A stretch of 21,049 nucleotides of DNA from Pseudomonadota bacterium (GCA_023442755.1 JAEZXS010000124.1:1-21049), one strand, 5' to 3'. Numbered from the stretch's first letter, positions 1 to 7,918 are shown. The notes: generated from the letters alone by a model not told the origin. A program made the numbers and translations.

Positions 1-505
1 GCCGGAGCCTGTCCCGCATATTTTCCGAGACCTGCTCCTGGATTCTTACGGCCCGGTCCCCTTTCACCTTTTTCAAAACTTCGGCAGACCTGACCAGGCT
101 CATCGGATCGGCGCAGTCGACCATCAACGTTGCCTGTACACTCGCGCTTTTGAAATCGGATACGATCTTGTAGTCAGAATAGGGGACAAACGACTCCAGC
201 TGAACGTAGGCTATTTCCAGGCGCCCCCGGCTGTCGGCGTCATCGCATTCCACCAGTTCCTGGTAGATCGCCAGTGCTATCAATTCCTTCGGATAAGGCA
301 GCTCGGAATCTATTCCTATCGACTCCCGCAACCCGTCCAGGCTCCGTAAATAGGCTTCTATGATCCGGCCGCGCGTCTCCCGGCTCAAATCGCGCCCGAG
401 GAGACAACAGCACGGTTCATCGTTTCCCGGGCGTTGAAAACCGGCTATCAACCTCTTTCGGTCTTCGCCGCGCCTGCGAGATTCCGCACATTTCCGGAAT
501 GCCAT
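1..505 (-). CDS. Unrecognised protein, C-terminal part beyond the window edge
   Basis: An open reading frame runs without a stop from ATG at 505 to the left edge (168 codons seen). A good Shine-Dalgarno (AAGGAG, 6 nt before the ATG) supports this start. The protein is soluble and charged, with no signal peptide or membrane segment. It has a run of three cysteines near residue 33 (DEPCCCLLGRD) and then mostly helical-looking sequence, including LPYPKELIALAIYQELVECD and a later stretch ending SENMRDRLR. I do not recognise a family. It lies downstream of the two-component pair on the same strand, separated by 285 bp that holds no convincing gene or hairpin, so co-transcription is uncertain. The frame is probably real because codon usage and the ribosome site look normal, but no function can be given. 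Confidence 0.7.
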   Translation of the reverse strand, partial: MAFRKCAESRRRGEDRKRLIAGFQRPGNDEPCCCLLGRDLSRETRGRIIEAYLRSLDGLRESIGIDSELPYPKELIALAIYQELVECDDADSRGRLEIAYVQLESFVPYSDYKIVSDFKSASVQATLMVDCADPMSLVRSAEVLKKVKGDRAVRIQEQVSENMRDRLR

Positions 506-790
506 CTGAATCTCCTTCGGGTTTGCCGGACAAGTTTTCTCGCGAACTGAGAAGGTCCCACAGTAGAGGATGCAATTTCGTGGTATCCGTTCGGGTTCAA
601 ACGCCAGGGTGGAAATTAGCCTATGCGGATTGCATTTGAAATCAGGTGAAAGGTGTAAATAGGCATAGAGGGAGCAGTATTTTCAGCGGGCATTCCTCTA
701 CCGGGACGAAGACCGATTTAAGGTGATTGCAGCAGACCGGCGCCCTGCATGGAATCGTTGCGGCCGGGAGTTGCATATTTAAGGACCGCC

Positions 791-1252
791 TCAGGCTCTC
801 ACCACCTGAAAGGGAGTATTGGGATCATGTAGAATTGCCGTACAGAATTTTTGCAGCATTCTCGCCAGGTCCTCGAAAATTTCGGGCTTGGAAAGGAAGG
901 ATGACGCACCGGCCTGCATTGCCAGCGCTATATCCCTTTCTTCCCGGGATGTGGTGAGCACCAGTACGGGAATATCCCATAACTTCGGATCGGATTTGAT
1001 GATGCTCAGGGCCTTTCGCCCGTCTATCCGCGGCATGTTCAAATCGAGAAGGACCAGGTCGGGCCGGGGGGATTTCCCCGGATCGGCAAATTCCCCCTCG
1101 CGGTGAAGGTAGGCCAGAAGTTCCCGCCCATCCCCCACGATACGCAGATCGTGATGACAACCGATTTCCAGAAAAGCCGATTCCACCAGAAGACAGTCGT
1201 CTTCATCATCATCGGCCAGAAGAATTATGGAAGGGAGATTCTGTTTTTCCAT
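791..1252 (-). CDS. Single-domain response regulator (Rcp1/CheY-like receiver)
   Basis: A 153-aa protein made of one receiver domain with no output domain. The acidic pocket is in LLADDDEDD (about residues 11-19), the phospho-acceptor is Asp70 in DLVLLDLNMP, the switch Thr is in VLVLTTSRE (about 100) and the conserved Lys is in FLSKPEIF (122). Stand-alone receivers of this kind, such as Rcp1 of cyanobacterial phytochromes, take phosphate from a dedicated kinase and act through protein contacts or as a phosphate sink. The gene overlaps the 3' end of the upstream histidine kinase gene by 28 nt, so the two are translationally coupled and almost certainly partners. An AGGGG ribosome site sits just before the ATG inside the kinase gene. 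The regulated process cannot be read from the sequence. Confidence 0.9.
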   Translation of the reverse strand: MEKQNLPSIILLADDDEDDCLLVESAFLEIGCHHDLRIVGDGRELLAYLHREGEFADPGKSPRPDLVLLDLNMPRIDGRKALSIIKSDPKLWDIPVLVLTTSREERDIALAMQAGASSFLSKPEIFEDLARMLQKFCTAILHDPNTPFQVVRA

Positions 1253-2505
1253 CGAGCCCCTGTTCCTTGCTCTTCGGGCAGGAACACGATGATCCTTGTA
1301 CCTTGCCCGGCGACGCTCTCAACCATGATGTCTCCGCCATGCCTGTCTACGATCTTCCTGCAGATGGCGAGTCCCATGCCGGTCCCCCCATAAGTGGAAC
1401 TCTTGCCGTGAAGCCGCTCGAACGGCTTGAAAACCTGATCGCTGTAGCGTTCGTCGAAGCCGATGCCGTTGTCCTCTACCGTGATCCGGCAGACTCCATC
1501 CGCTGATGTCCCGTTAACTCTTACGATGGGCGACTCCGTTGGTTTCCGGTACTTGATGGAGTTTTCGATCAAATTCTGAAAGAGCTGGCGCAAGAGCACC
1601 GCGTCGGCCTCCACGGTAGGCATATCCTCAATTTCCACCTTCCCGTCCGCCGTGTTGATCAATATCTCAAGATTATTGACTGCATCCCTGGCAACCCCGC
1701 TCAGAGAAACGGACCGGTAATTCAATTCGTGCGTGCCGGTCCTCGAGTAATCGAGCAGAGACCGGAGCAGCTCCGACATTCGCTTCGCAGCCCTTGTCAT
1801 GCGGCCAAGGTAGTCCTTCGCCGTACTGTCGAGGCTATCCGCGTATCTTCCAACGAGCATGTCTCCGAAAGTCTGTATTTTACGCAAGGGCTCCTGGAGA
1901 TCGTGGGATGAAATGAATGCAAAATCCTGAAGCTCCTGGTTCAACTTTTCGAGCTTTTCTATGGTCGTTCTCAGCTCGGATTCGGCTTTTTTGCGCTCGG
2001 TAATGTCGATTCCCATCTCCAGTATGAGGCGGGAACCGTCCGTATCCGTAAACGGAAAATCGAACACATTGTAATAACAGCCGTCGGGGCCGGCCCATTC
2101 CCATTGATGGGATCTCCCCGTTCTCAGTACCGAGAAGGTTTCGCAGATCTCGCACGGTTCGCTGCGCTCGAACAAATGCTCAAAACAACGCAAGCCCGTG
2201 GATGCCCCGAATCGTTCGCGAAAAACGCGGTTGACGAAAGGCACGTGGTAGTCCGGCGTCAGCAGACAGACATAAACCGGCAGCGTCTCCAGGACATTGA
2301 AAAAAAGATGCCGCTCCGCCGCAACCGACCTCTTGGCCTTTCCGCTTCCCCCGGCCGGCAGGTCGTAACCCCCTTCACCGGGTTCGGCAATCCCGGCCTC
2401 AGTTCGCTGCAACACCTCAATTTTCCGTTCGGCTGCCAGCAGGCGTTCTTCCAAGTCCCGAATTTTCGCGAGAAGCTCTTCCCTCGTCGGCTGATCTCTT
2501 TCCAT
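1225..2505 (-). CDS. PAS-domain sensor histidine kinase
   Basis: Numbering here is for the longest frame from 2583. It shows an N-terminal coiled coil (about 30-62), a PAS domain (about 92-200) ending in DITERKKAE, a HisKA domain with phospho-acceptor His227 in ISSHDLQEPLRKI, and an ATPase domain with N box NLIENSIKY (Asn341), G1 DNGIGFD (371-377) and G2 GGTGMGLAI (399-407). No membrane segments are visible, so it should be a cytoplasmic sensor. The PAS domain holds Cys133, Cys144 and Cys147 in a CxxC-containing cluster, which could bind a metal or sense redox state. I prefer the start MERDQPTREE at 2505 (426 aa): AAAGG lies 7 nt upstream, and a good -35/-10 pair at 2588-2617 would start transcription close to 2581, after the longer start. 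The DNA end overlaps the response regulator gene. Confidence 0.9.
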   Translation of the reverse strand: MERDQPTREELLAKIRDLEERLLAAERKIEVLQRTEAGIAEPGEGGYDLPAGGSGKAKRSVAAERHLFFNVLETLPVYVCLLTPDYHVPFVNRVFRERFGASTGLRCFEHLFERSEPCEICETFSVLRTGRSHQWEWAGPDGCYYNVFDFPFTDTDGSRLILEMGIDITERKKAESELRTTIEKLEKLNQELQDFAFISSHDLQEPLRKIQTFGDMLVGRYADSLDSTAKDYLGRMTRAAKRMSELLRSLLDYSRTGTHELNYRSVSLSGVARDAVNNLEILINTADGKVEIEDMPTVEADAVLLRQLFQNLIENSIKYRKPTESPIVRVNGTSADGVCRITVEDNGIGFDERYSDQVFKPFERLHGKSSTYGGTGMGLAICRKIVDRHGGDIMVESVAGQGTRIIVFLPEEQGTGARWKNRISLP

Positions 2506-2587
2506 CTTCAGACCTTTGTACACACGCCTTCGGATAATGTTTGGGTTCCTGTTTTCGAGTGAGACACTCCGTACAATCTTCAATTTG

Positions 2588-2617
2588 ATTTTACTAAAGA
2601 ATCTCGCTCGATTTCAA
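2588..2617 (-). promoter_or_regulatory. Candidate sigma-70 promoter of the kinase/regulator pair
   Basis: On the minus strand TTGAAA (2612-2617) is followed after 18 nt by TAAAAT (2588-2593). Each hexamer matches the consensus at five of six bases. Transcription would begin near 2581, giving a leader of about 75 nt before the preferred kinase ATG at 2505. This placement is the main reason for rejecting the longer kinase start at 2583. Confidence 0.45.
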
Positions 2618-3002
2618 GGCAAACCCGAATCATGAAAGATGTATCCGACCCAGTCTCCTGTTTCTATTTACCGCATGGAAACCTGCCGATCAAATGGAAA
2701 GTGTGCATGAGGAACATACATCGCCGACAAACGTACCATCAGGCACCCGGTCCCTGGACGATCACAAAGTGCGACGGCCCTCCTGGATTTGAAACGTCGG
2801 AAGAGGATTTGAAGCCCTCAGGCGCCTTCTGTTGTTGAAGATTTCTACGAAAGGATGAAAAGATGAGGAGAGCCAGGAAAGGAGGAGGAGGACCTGACTC
2901 TCCCAAGGAGGAAAGATGGTATCTTTCCGAACACAATTATAACTCATTCGCCCAGAATATCACGCCGCCATGCGTACTTTTGCGCAACAATTTGAATGAT
3001 GG
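2618..3002. other. Gene-free stretch between kinase and flavoprotein genes
   Basis: About 385 bp without a convincing gene. Short frames on both strands (for example 2632-2838 plus and 2739-2936 minus) lack ribosome sites and family resemblance. The stretch contains a purine-rich run on the plus strand at 2855-2918 and one hairpin, listed separately. Nothing else stands out. Confidence 0.5.
2868..2902 (-). terminator. Candidate weak terminator hairpin after the flavoprotein gene
   Basis: Arms GAGAGCCAGG (2868-2877) and CCTGACTCTC (2893-2902) pair over 10 bp with one G-U wobble around a 15-nt loop. On the minus strand the hairpin is followed by CTCATCTTTTCATCC, which is pyrimidine-rich but not a clean U run. 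It lies 100 bp past the stop of the thioredoxin-reductase-like gene and before the kinase promoter, where a terminator is expected. The long loop and broken T tract keep confidence low. Confidence 0.3.
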
Positions 3003-4649
3003 CTATTGTTTTGCCGCTTTTTCTCCTTTTTCCTCGTGCCAATATGGATGCATGAGGTCCTCGAATACGGAAAGGGCCGACTCGGTCCCCTGCCCCATCG
3101 CGGTGACAATCTGCTTATAGCCTCCTTCGACATCGCCGGCGGAGTATATGCCCGGTATATTCGTCCGGTGGTGCGTGTCATGCCTTATGAAACCATCCGC
3201 GGTTATTTCGAGACCGAGGGCTCTGGCGAGGTCCACGGCAGGTTCGTAACCGATGGCGACAAACATGCCGTCAACCGGCATAGGATATATGGACCCGGTC
3301 TGGTTGTTTCGGAGCAGCACCTCGCTGACCTTCTCCTTTCCTCTGATCTCCACCACCTCCGTGTTCCAGAGAACCGGGATGTTGTTGGAGAAAATATTCC
3401 GCGACAGGTGTTCCTGAGCTCGCAGAGTATCCCTTCTGTGTATGAGCGTGGCGTCGACATCGATATTGTGCAGATACAGGGCCTCCGTCACGGCGCTGTT
3501 GCCCCCGCCGACCACGACAACCTTCTTCCCTTTGAAAAGAGGCCCGTCGCACGTGGCACAATAGCTCACCCCTCTGCCCATGAAGCGGGTTTCGCCGGGC
3601 ACCCCCAGCCGTTTGTATTTCGCTCCGGTCGCCAGTATGACCGCTTTGGTGAAAAACTTTCTCCTGCTCGTAATAACCTCGATCATTTCTCCCGGACGAA
3701 TGTCCACTACCTCTTCGCCCTGAAATATCTGGACATATTCCAGGGCATGGCTGACCAGGATATCCACAAGCGTCTTTCCCGGCACCCGAGTGAATCCGGG
3801 ATAGTTCTCGACAATCGGCGTCAAGGCCACCTGTCCGCCGAGGGGGCCGCGCTCCACTACGGCGGTCCGCAGTCCGCTGCGAACTGCATAGATTCCGGCT
3901 GCCAGCCCGGCCGGTCCCCCGCCGACGATCACCACGTCGTTTTCAATAACTTCAGCCTCGGTTTCCGGTATGAAAACGGTCTGCTGTTCGAGCTTTTCCA
4001 GCGAGAGCATGAAGAGTTCTTCGGCCTGGGCTCCATATGAGATGAGAACCTCGTTGGCAAAAGTCTGCGGTACGCTGAAAGCGGAATAACGATTCGCCAG
4101 GTCGGGGTTGGCCTGGATGTCTATAATCTGGAGCGAGACTGCATCAGGCCTTTCCAGGGCGGCCTTGACCGCATTGATGGCCTGATCCGGACAGTACGGG
4201 CAGGTGGGGCTCACGAAAACCTTGATATCCCGGTTCGAATCAAGCCGCTTGATAATCTTTTCCGACTGCTCGCTGAGATTGCTCGTCCGAAAACCAACCA
4301 GCAGAATCATCCCGACCAGGGTCCTGCCCTCTTCGCCGTAAGGAACCCCCATGTAGCGTATCGAGTAGCGTTCAGGATCGAAAAGAAGTGTCGGCGAGGT
4401 GGCGACCCCCCACTTCTTTGCCTCCGGGCTGTCGATATCCAGTTCTTTTATGGAAATCCTTTTCGATATCTTCCGGAATGCGCCGAGCAGTTCCCTGGCC
4501 GCCTGATTCAGGACGTCGTTTTGCGATTTCCCCGTAAAGAGATAGATGGGAACACTGTTGGGCAGGGCGTCGAATGCGGCCCTGAGATTGGCTTCAACAT
4601 CGGTTCCCCAGGAAGCTTCCTGTTGCGCGTTCTGACTTGTCTCCACCAT
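3003..4649 (-). CDS. Thioredoxin-reductase-like flavoprotein with N-terminal thioredoxin-fold region (AhpF-like layout)
   Basis: A 548-aa protein. The first ~215 residues look like a double thioredoxin fold: the first half has no CxxC, and the second carries Cys150-Pro-Tyr-Cys153 in VSPTCPYCPDQ. A full thioredoxin reductase follows: FAD site VVIVGGGPAGLAAGIYA (about 239-255), redox pair Cys364-Ala-Thr-Cys367 in VSYCATCDGP, NADP site VVVVGGGNSAV with a later HRRDTLRA, which favours NADPH, and the C-terminal FAD motif IYSAGDVEGGYKQ. Electrons should flow from NAD(P)H to FAD, to CATC, then to CPYC and on to a partner disulfide. This is the AhpF layout, but no AhpC peroxiredoxin is in the window, so the acceptor is unknown. 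A GAGG site lies 7 nt before the ATG. It is 218 bp downstream of the DsrC-like gene on the same strand, with a hairpin between them. Confidence 0.9.
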   Translation of the reverse strand: MVETSQNAQQEASWGTDVEANLRAAFDALPNSVPIYLFTGKSQNDVLNQAARELLGAFRKISKRISIKELDIDSPEAKKWGVATSPTLLFDPERYSIRYMGVPYGEEGRTLVGMILLVGFRTSNLSEQSEKIIKRLDSNRDIKVFVSPTCPYCPDQAINAVKAALERPDAVSLQIIDIQANPDLANRYSAFSVPQTFANEVLISYGAQAEELFMLSLEKLEQQTVFIPETEAEVIENDVVIVGGGPAGLAAGIYAVRSGLRTAVVERGPLGGQVALTPIVENYPGFTRVPGKTLVDILVSHALEYVQIFQGEEVVDIRPGEMIEVITSRRKFFTKAVILATGAKYKRLGVPGETRFMGRGVSYCATCDGPLFKGKKVVVVGGGNSAVTEALYLHNIDVDATLIHRRDTLRAQEHLSRNIFSNNIPVLWNTEVVEIRGKEKVSEVLLRNNQTGSIYPMPVDGMFVAIGYEPAVDLARALGLEITADGFIRHDTHHRTNIPGIYSAGDVEGGYKQIVTAMGQGTESALSVFEDLMHPYWHEEKGEKAAKQ

Positions 4650-4798
4650 TGCTTCGCCTCATATGCGTTATGGAATTGCACACTGAATCCATTGTTTCTT
4701 CTCAACGCACTAAGATAAGAAACTATGTGACAAAGCGCCACAGACGGCCATTGAATTTGAATCGGCAGATAACAACAGCGGAAGCGGAGGGAGAAACC

Positions 4799-4824
4799 GC
4801 CGGCCCGCAGGCATGCGGGCCGGC
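4799..4824 (-). terminator. GC-rich hairpin after the hmc/DsrC-like operon
   Basis: Perfect 10-bp arms GCCGGCCCGC (4799-4808) and GCGGGCCGGC (4815-4824) flank a 6-nt loop. The hairpin lies 43 bp past the stop of the DsrC-like gene, at the end of the long operon. On the minus strand the following bases are GGTTTCTCCCTCC, so there is no proper U tract. It may be a pause site, an RNA-protecting 3' end, or a Rho-aided terminator. The stem is certain; the termination role is inferred. Confidence 0.5.
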
Positions 4825-4867
4825 AATGACAGATCGTTATGGAGAACAGTTTTCTCGACCGCGGATG

Positions 4868-5527
4868 TTATCCGCGCAGGCCGGAGAGTTTGATCAGTCC
4901 GCGGTGATATCCGTCGGGGAACAGCCTTCCGAGTTCGTCAATCTCGATATCGTTATCGGCGCAGGCCTCGTAAACGGTGGGAATGCCGCCGGTTTTGGCA
5001 TACTTGTCACGCATATAGCGAATGAGCTGCCAATGCTTCTTTTCGAGGCAGTCGAACATCTTCATTTCCCGGCTCTTGAAAACGGCGAAATTCTCATCCC
5101 ATTCCGCAGGATCGACCAGGAACCCTCTGACATCCACCCTGTAGACTTTGTTTTCCTCGGGCGGCCTTGACGGCATTGCCGCCTTCTGGGACCGGTAGCA
5201 CGGAAGCAGGATATCGTCGGCCAGATAGGACAAACCGGCGAGTTTGCATGCGCCCCGGCGATACCCGGCAGGAAAAAGCCTCGCCAGGTCCAGCGAGCGC
5301 AGCTTGTGGACCATGCAGGTCCTGTGCACCATCGGGCATTCGCCGGTATCGGCAAATACCTTTCGAATGTATTTCAGTATAGCCCAGTGTATATCGGTGA
5401 GTCCGTCGTGGATGCCCGACCGGGGCGCCATGCCCTCCGCAAAATCGGGGTCCCACTGATCGGGATGGATCAGGAAATCATCTTCATCGACTTCATAGCT
5501 CTTGCCCTTGTACTCAAACGTACGCAT
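4868..5527 (-). CDS. Tandem DsrC/TusE-like protein (two fused domains)
   Basis: A 219-aa protein holding two copies of the DsrC fold, which is normally about 105-115 aa. Domain 1 (residues 1-98) has YEVDEDDFLIHPDQWDPDFA and ends LFPAGYRRGACKLAGL. Domain 2 (about 127-219) has YRVDVRGFLVDPAEWDENFA and ends LFPDGYHRGLIKLSGL, then stops. In true DsrC two C-terminal-arm cysteines carry sulfur as a trisulfide. Here only the inner one survives, in domain 1 (Cys94); domain 2 has Ile212 at that place. Neither domain keeps the arm ending in the penultimate cysteine. It therefore cannot act like DsrC itself and may be a regulatory or one-cysteine relay relative of the RspA type. GGAGAAGG precedes the ATG. 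It is the last gene of the hmc operon, 101 bp after hmcF, whose HdrD-like product belongs to the family that handles DsrC disulfides. Confidence 0.85.
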   Translation of the reverse strand: MRTFEYKGKSYEVDEDDFLIHPDQWDPDFAEGMAPRSGIHDGLTDIHWAILKYIRKVFADTGECPMVHRTCMVHKLRSLDLARLFPAGYRRGACKLAGLSYLADDILLPCYRSQKAAMPSRPPEENKVYRVDVRGFLVDPAEWDENFAVFKSREMKMFDCLEKKHWQLIRYMRDKYAKTGGIPTVYEACADNDIEIDELGRLFPDGYHRGLIKLSGLRG

Positions 5528-5628
5528 GCCTTCTCCTGCGGGGTAAATTGTGACAGCCTAAAACCACTCGGAACAAAAAATCACGTTTGAAAAGAATTGC
5601 GTAATAATCGAAGGGCTGTTGCTGTGCG

Positions 5629-7032
5629 TTATTCTTCCTCTTCTTCCTCCTGCGGCTTAAGGTGATCGGGCACGATCGCCATTTTGATCAGCAAAGGCTT
5701 CAGAAATGTCCACTTGATGCCGATGTGATAGACCTCTTCGAGGTCCCGGATTGCATCCCAGCAGTTATGGCAGGGGGCGATGACGAGTTTGCATCCGGTG
5801 GCAAGAATCTGGTCCCGTTTGACCTTCAGGCCCACGTTTCGCTGTTCCCGGTAGAGTCCGATTCCGTTGATGCCGCCGCCTCCCCCGCAGCAGTAATTAT
5901 ACTCCTTATTGGGCGACATCTCCACAAAGTATCCCGGCTCCACCAGGTAACTCATAATTTCCCGGGTGACGTCCTTCAACCCGTAGTTGCGTATGTAGTT
6001 GCACGAATCCTGCAACGTGACCGGTTCCTTTATCCGTTTGGCGGGGTCGATCTTAATCTTTCCGGTGCGCAGCGCCTCGGCAACCCACTCGGTATAGTGC
6101 AGGTACGGCGCCGGAGGACGGCCGTCCTCACGCCCGGCCCAGTACGGACCCTCCACCACCATGCACCGGTGGGCATGCCCGCATTCGGTACCGATCACGC
6201 GCTTGGGTTTGAGCCTTTCAATGGCCCCGTAGACGTTTTCGACCTGCATCTTGCAGGCACCCCAGTCTCCAGCGAAAAGCGCCAGGCACGTCTGGTCCCA
6301 CCCCTGGCTCGGCACCGTCCAGTTCTCGCCCGCAAGGTGAAACAGGATGGCGGCCTGGGCGATGTCGTCCGGATAGTGCTTGGGTTCGCGGGCATTGCAG
6401 GTGTACATGATGTCCGCCCCCTCCTTGTCGACGGGGATTTCGAGGCCCGGCCATTCGTCCTGCTGTTCCTCCTCCATCCACACGCAGGTCTCAACCCAGT
6501 CCTCACTCGTCACATCCATCTGCGCCTTGTAGATTCGGTGCATGCCTGTGCCGATCTTGAGTTCCCAGGGCACGAATCCCTGCGAAAAGCAAAGGCCGCG
6601 CAGGTAGCTGAACAGGACTCCCATGTCTATCCCGTAGGGGCAGAACGAGCCGCACCGGTTGCAGCAGGTGCATTTCGACCATGCCACGTCCATGCAGTAC
6701 CGCATAAATGCGTTATCCACATCGCCGTTGCGTTTGACCATTACGCCCAGAGTAGACTGGATCTTGTAAGAAGGCACCTGGGTCGGATCACGCTTGTTGG
6801 CCATGTACAGAAAACAGGAATCCGCGCACAGCCCGCAGTGCGAACACATCTCCAGCCAGGTGCGCGTACGTGACTTGCACGTGGCTTTCAATGCGGCGCT
6901 CAGCTTTTCCTTGTCGACCTCGAGGTTTTTCAACTCCTCGTAATATTGTTTCCCGCGCTTGTCGGCCAGCAGGGCATCGAGATATTCCTTGCTGTCTACC
7001 GTTTTCTTGTTGCACAAGATTCCTTCCGGCAT
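5629..7032 (-). CDS. hmcF: HmcF, HdrD-like cytoplasmic Fe-S subunit of the Hmc complex
   Basis: A 467-aa protein of the HdrD/DsrK/HmcF type. Two [4Fe-4S] ferredoxin motifs are visible: Cys63, 66, 69, 73 (CSHCGLCADSC) and Cys121, 124, 127, 131 (CTCCNRCGSFC). One CCG domain follows: Cys344, then Cys381-Cys382 in YNYCCGGGGG, then Cys421-xx-Cys424 (PCHNC). This is the site type that holds the unusual catalytic [4Fe-4S] cluster of heterodisulfide reductases. No membrane segment is present; it should sit on the cytoplasmic face, take electrons from or give them to HmcE, and act on a disulfide or DsrC-type partner. The C-terminus is a run of six glutamates. AAGGAG precedes the ATG, and the gene starts 32 bp after hmcE. 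A second homologue lies upstream at 12574-13869. Confidence 0.93.
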   Translation of the reverse strand: MPEGILCNKKTVDSKEYLDALLADKRGKQYYEELKNLEVDKEKLSAALKATCKSRTRTWLEMCSHCGLCADSCFLYMANKRDPTQVPSYKIQSTLGVMVKRNGDVDNAFMRYCMDVAWSKCTCCNRCGSFCPYGIDMGVLFSYLRGLCFSQGFVPWELKIGTGMHRIYKAQMDVTSEDWVETCVWMEEEQQDEWPGLEIPVDKEGADIMYTCNAREPKHYPDDIAQAAILFHLAGENWTVPSQGWDQTCLALFAGDWGACKMQVENVYGAIERLKPKRVIGTECGHAHRCMVVEGPYWAGREDGRPPAPYLHYTEWVAEALRTGKIKIDPAKRIKEPVTLQDSCNYIRNYGLKDVTREIMSYLVEPGYFVEMSPNKEYNYCCGGGGGINGIGLYREQRNVGLKVKRDQILATGCKLVIAPCHNCWDAIRDLEEVYHIGIKWTFLKPLLIKMAIVPDHLKPQEEEEEE

Positions 7033-7064
7033 GGATGTTACTCCTTGAAGATTTTATAAACCCC

Positions 7065-7739
7065 TTACCACGCAAAGCCCTTGCCTTTGAAATCGCGCTT
7101 GATCCCGAAATCCATGCCGATCTGGGCACGGGAGAGGAAAAAGCCGACCACGTGGTAGAGTTTGGTAAACGGAATGGCGATGAGCATCACCTCGCCGCTC
7201 AGAATATGCGCATAGAGCCAGAACTGCTCACCGGGGGCCTGGTGCACGGTCAGGAAGCCCGTCACGAAAGGGGCCACGCTGATCAGCAGCAGGAGATAGT
7301 CATAGCAGGTGGTGACGATGCGCACTTCCGGCAGTGCAATCCGCCGGATGGCAATGAAAATGACGGCACAAACGACGCATACGGTCAGGACATCCGCCAG
7401 GCTCATGGGAATGGTCGGCCAGTCCACACCGAAGCGTTCCTTGACGATGATGGCATGGCCCACCAGGAAGACAGGCGTGACCACGAGTCCGATATGGAAC
7501 ACGAAAAAGATGGTCGCAAAAATGGGTTTTGCCCGCCAACCCACAGACCAGAAGGGTACGATCCAGTGAACGATCGAGCGGAATGCGCCCCTGATGCCAA
7601 GTTTCAGGTGAGCCCTGTAGGCCACACGCTCAAGCCGCCAGTCCAGTCCGCGAATGTAGAGCACGGTCCGAACGATCAGGCCGATTACCAGAACACCGAA
7701 GGACAACCACAGCATCGGTCCGGTCAAGAAATTGTACAT
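7065..7739 (-). CDS. hmcE: HmcE, membrane cytochrome b subunit (NarI-like)
   Basis: A 224-aa integral membrane protein with five hydrophobic helices, like the nitrate reductase gamma subunit: MLWLSFGVLVIGLIVRTVLY, then segments around FFVFHIGLVVTPVFLVGHAI, DVLTVCVVCAVIFIAIRR, DYLLLLISVAPFVTGFLTVH and WLYAHILSGEVMLIAIPFTK. Histidines in FHIG, VGHAI, TVHQ, YAHIL and LYHVV are candidate haem b ligands. In Hmc this subunit carries electrons across the membrane between the periplasmic side and HmcF. GGAGGAATATAGC precedes the ATG, and the gene begins 38 bp after hmcD. It is homologous to the upstream cytochrome b at 13952-14611, sharing FLTGP/FLAGP near the start and an aligned helix and His layout. 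Confidence 0.92.
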   Translation of the reverse strand: MYNFLTGPMLWLSFGVLVIGLIVRTVLYIRGLDWRLERVAYRAHLKLGIRGAFRSIVHWIVPFWSVGWRAKPIFATIFFVFHIGLVVTPVFLVGHAIIVKERFGVDWPTIPMSLADVLTVCVVCAVIFIAIRRIALPEVRIVTTCYDYLLLLISVAPFVTGFLTVHQAPGEQFWLYAHILSGEVMLIAIPFTKLYHVVGFFLSRAQIGMDFGIKRDFKGKGFAW

Positions 7740-7777
7740 GCTATATTCCTCCGAAGACCCCGAAAAGGTCCGTCCAG

Positions 7778-7918
7778 CTATTTGATTTCCTTATCTTCAT
7801 CCCTGCCCGTCAGGTAGCGCCAGAAGCCCGTGATGCCCAGGACCGCCACGCCCATCAGAACATAGGCGCCGCCCTTCGTGAACAGCATGAATTCCTGCAG
7901 TGTATGAAAATTTTCCAT
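7778..7918 (-). CDS. hmcD: HmcD, small membrane subunit of the Hmc complex
   Basis: A 46-aa reading frame from ATG at 7918 to TAG at 7778. It begins MENFHTLQEFMLFTKGGAYV, continues through one membrane helix (about residues 18-34) and ends with a charged tail TGRDEDKEIK. Hmc complexes of Desulfovibrio contain a very short one-helix subunit at exactly this place, between HmcC and HmcE; size, FMLFTKG segment and position all fit. It starts 11 bp after the hmcC stop, with a GAAGGAA site overlapping the end of hmcC, and is followed by hmcE after 38 bp. Its role is presumably structural. Confidence 0.88.
   Translation of the reverse strand: MENFHTLQEFMLFTKGGAYVLMGVAVLGITGFWRYLTGRDEDKEIK

Noticed and set aside
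2632..2838. 68-codon plus-strand frame between kinase and flavoprotein
   Set aside because: No ribosome site, no family resemblance, composition unlike the real genes.
3006..4040. 344-codon open frame on the plus strand opposite the flavoprotein gene
   Set aside because: It is antisense to a well-supported thioredoxin-reductase-like gene with all motifs intact. The frame is open because of GC-rich codon bias, and its translation resembles no family.
5662..6873. 403-codon open frame on the plus strand opposite hmcF
   Set aside because: Antisense shadow of hmcF, low-complexity His/Arg/Val-rich translation, no ribosome site.
6870..7817. 315-codon plus-strand frame spanning the ends of hmcF and hmcE
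   Set aside because: It crosses two real genes and their gap on the other strand, and its translation is polar and unlike any protein family.
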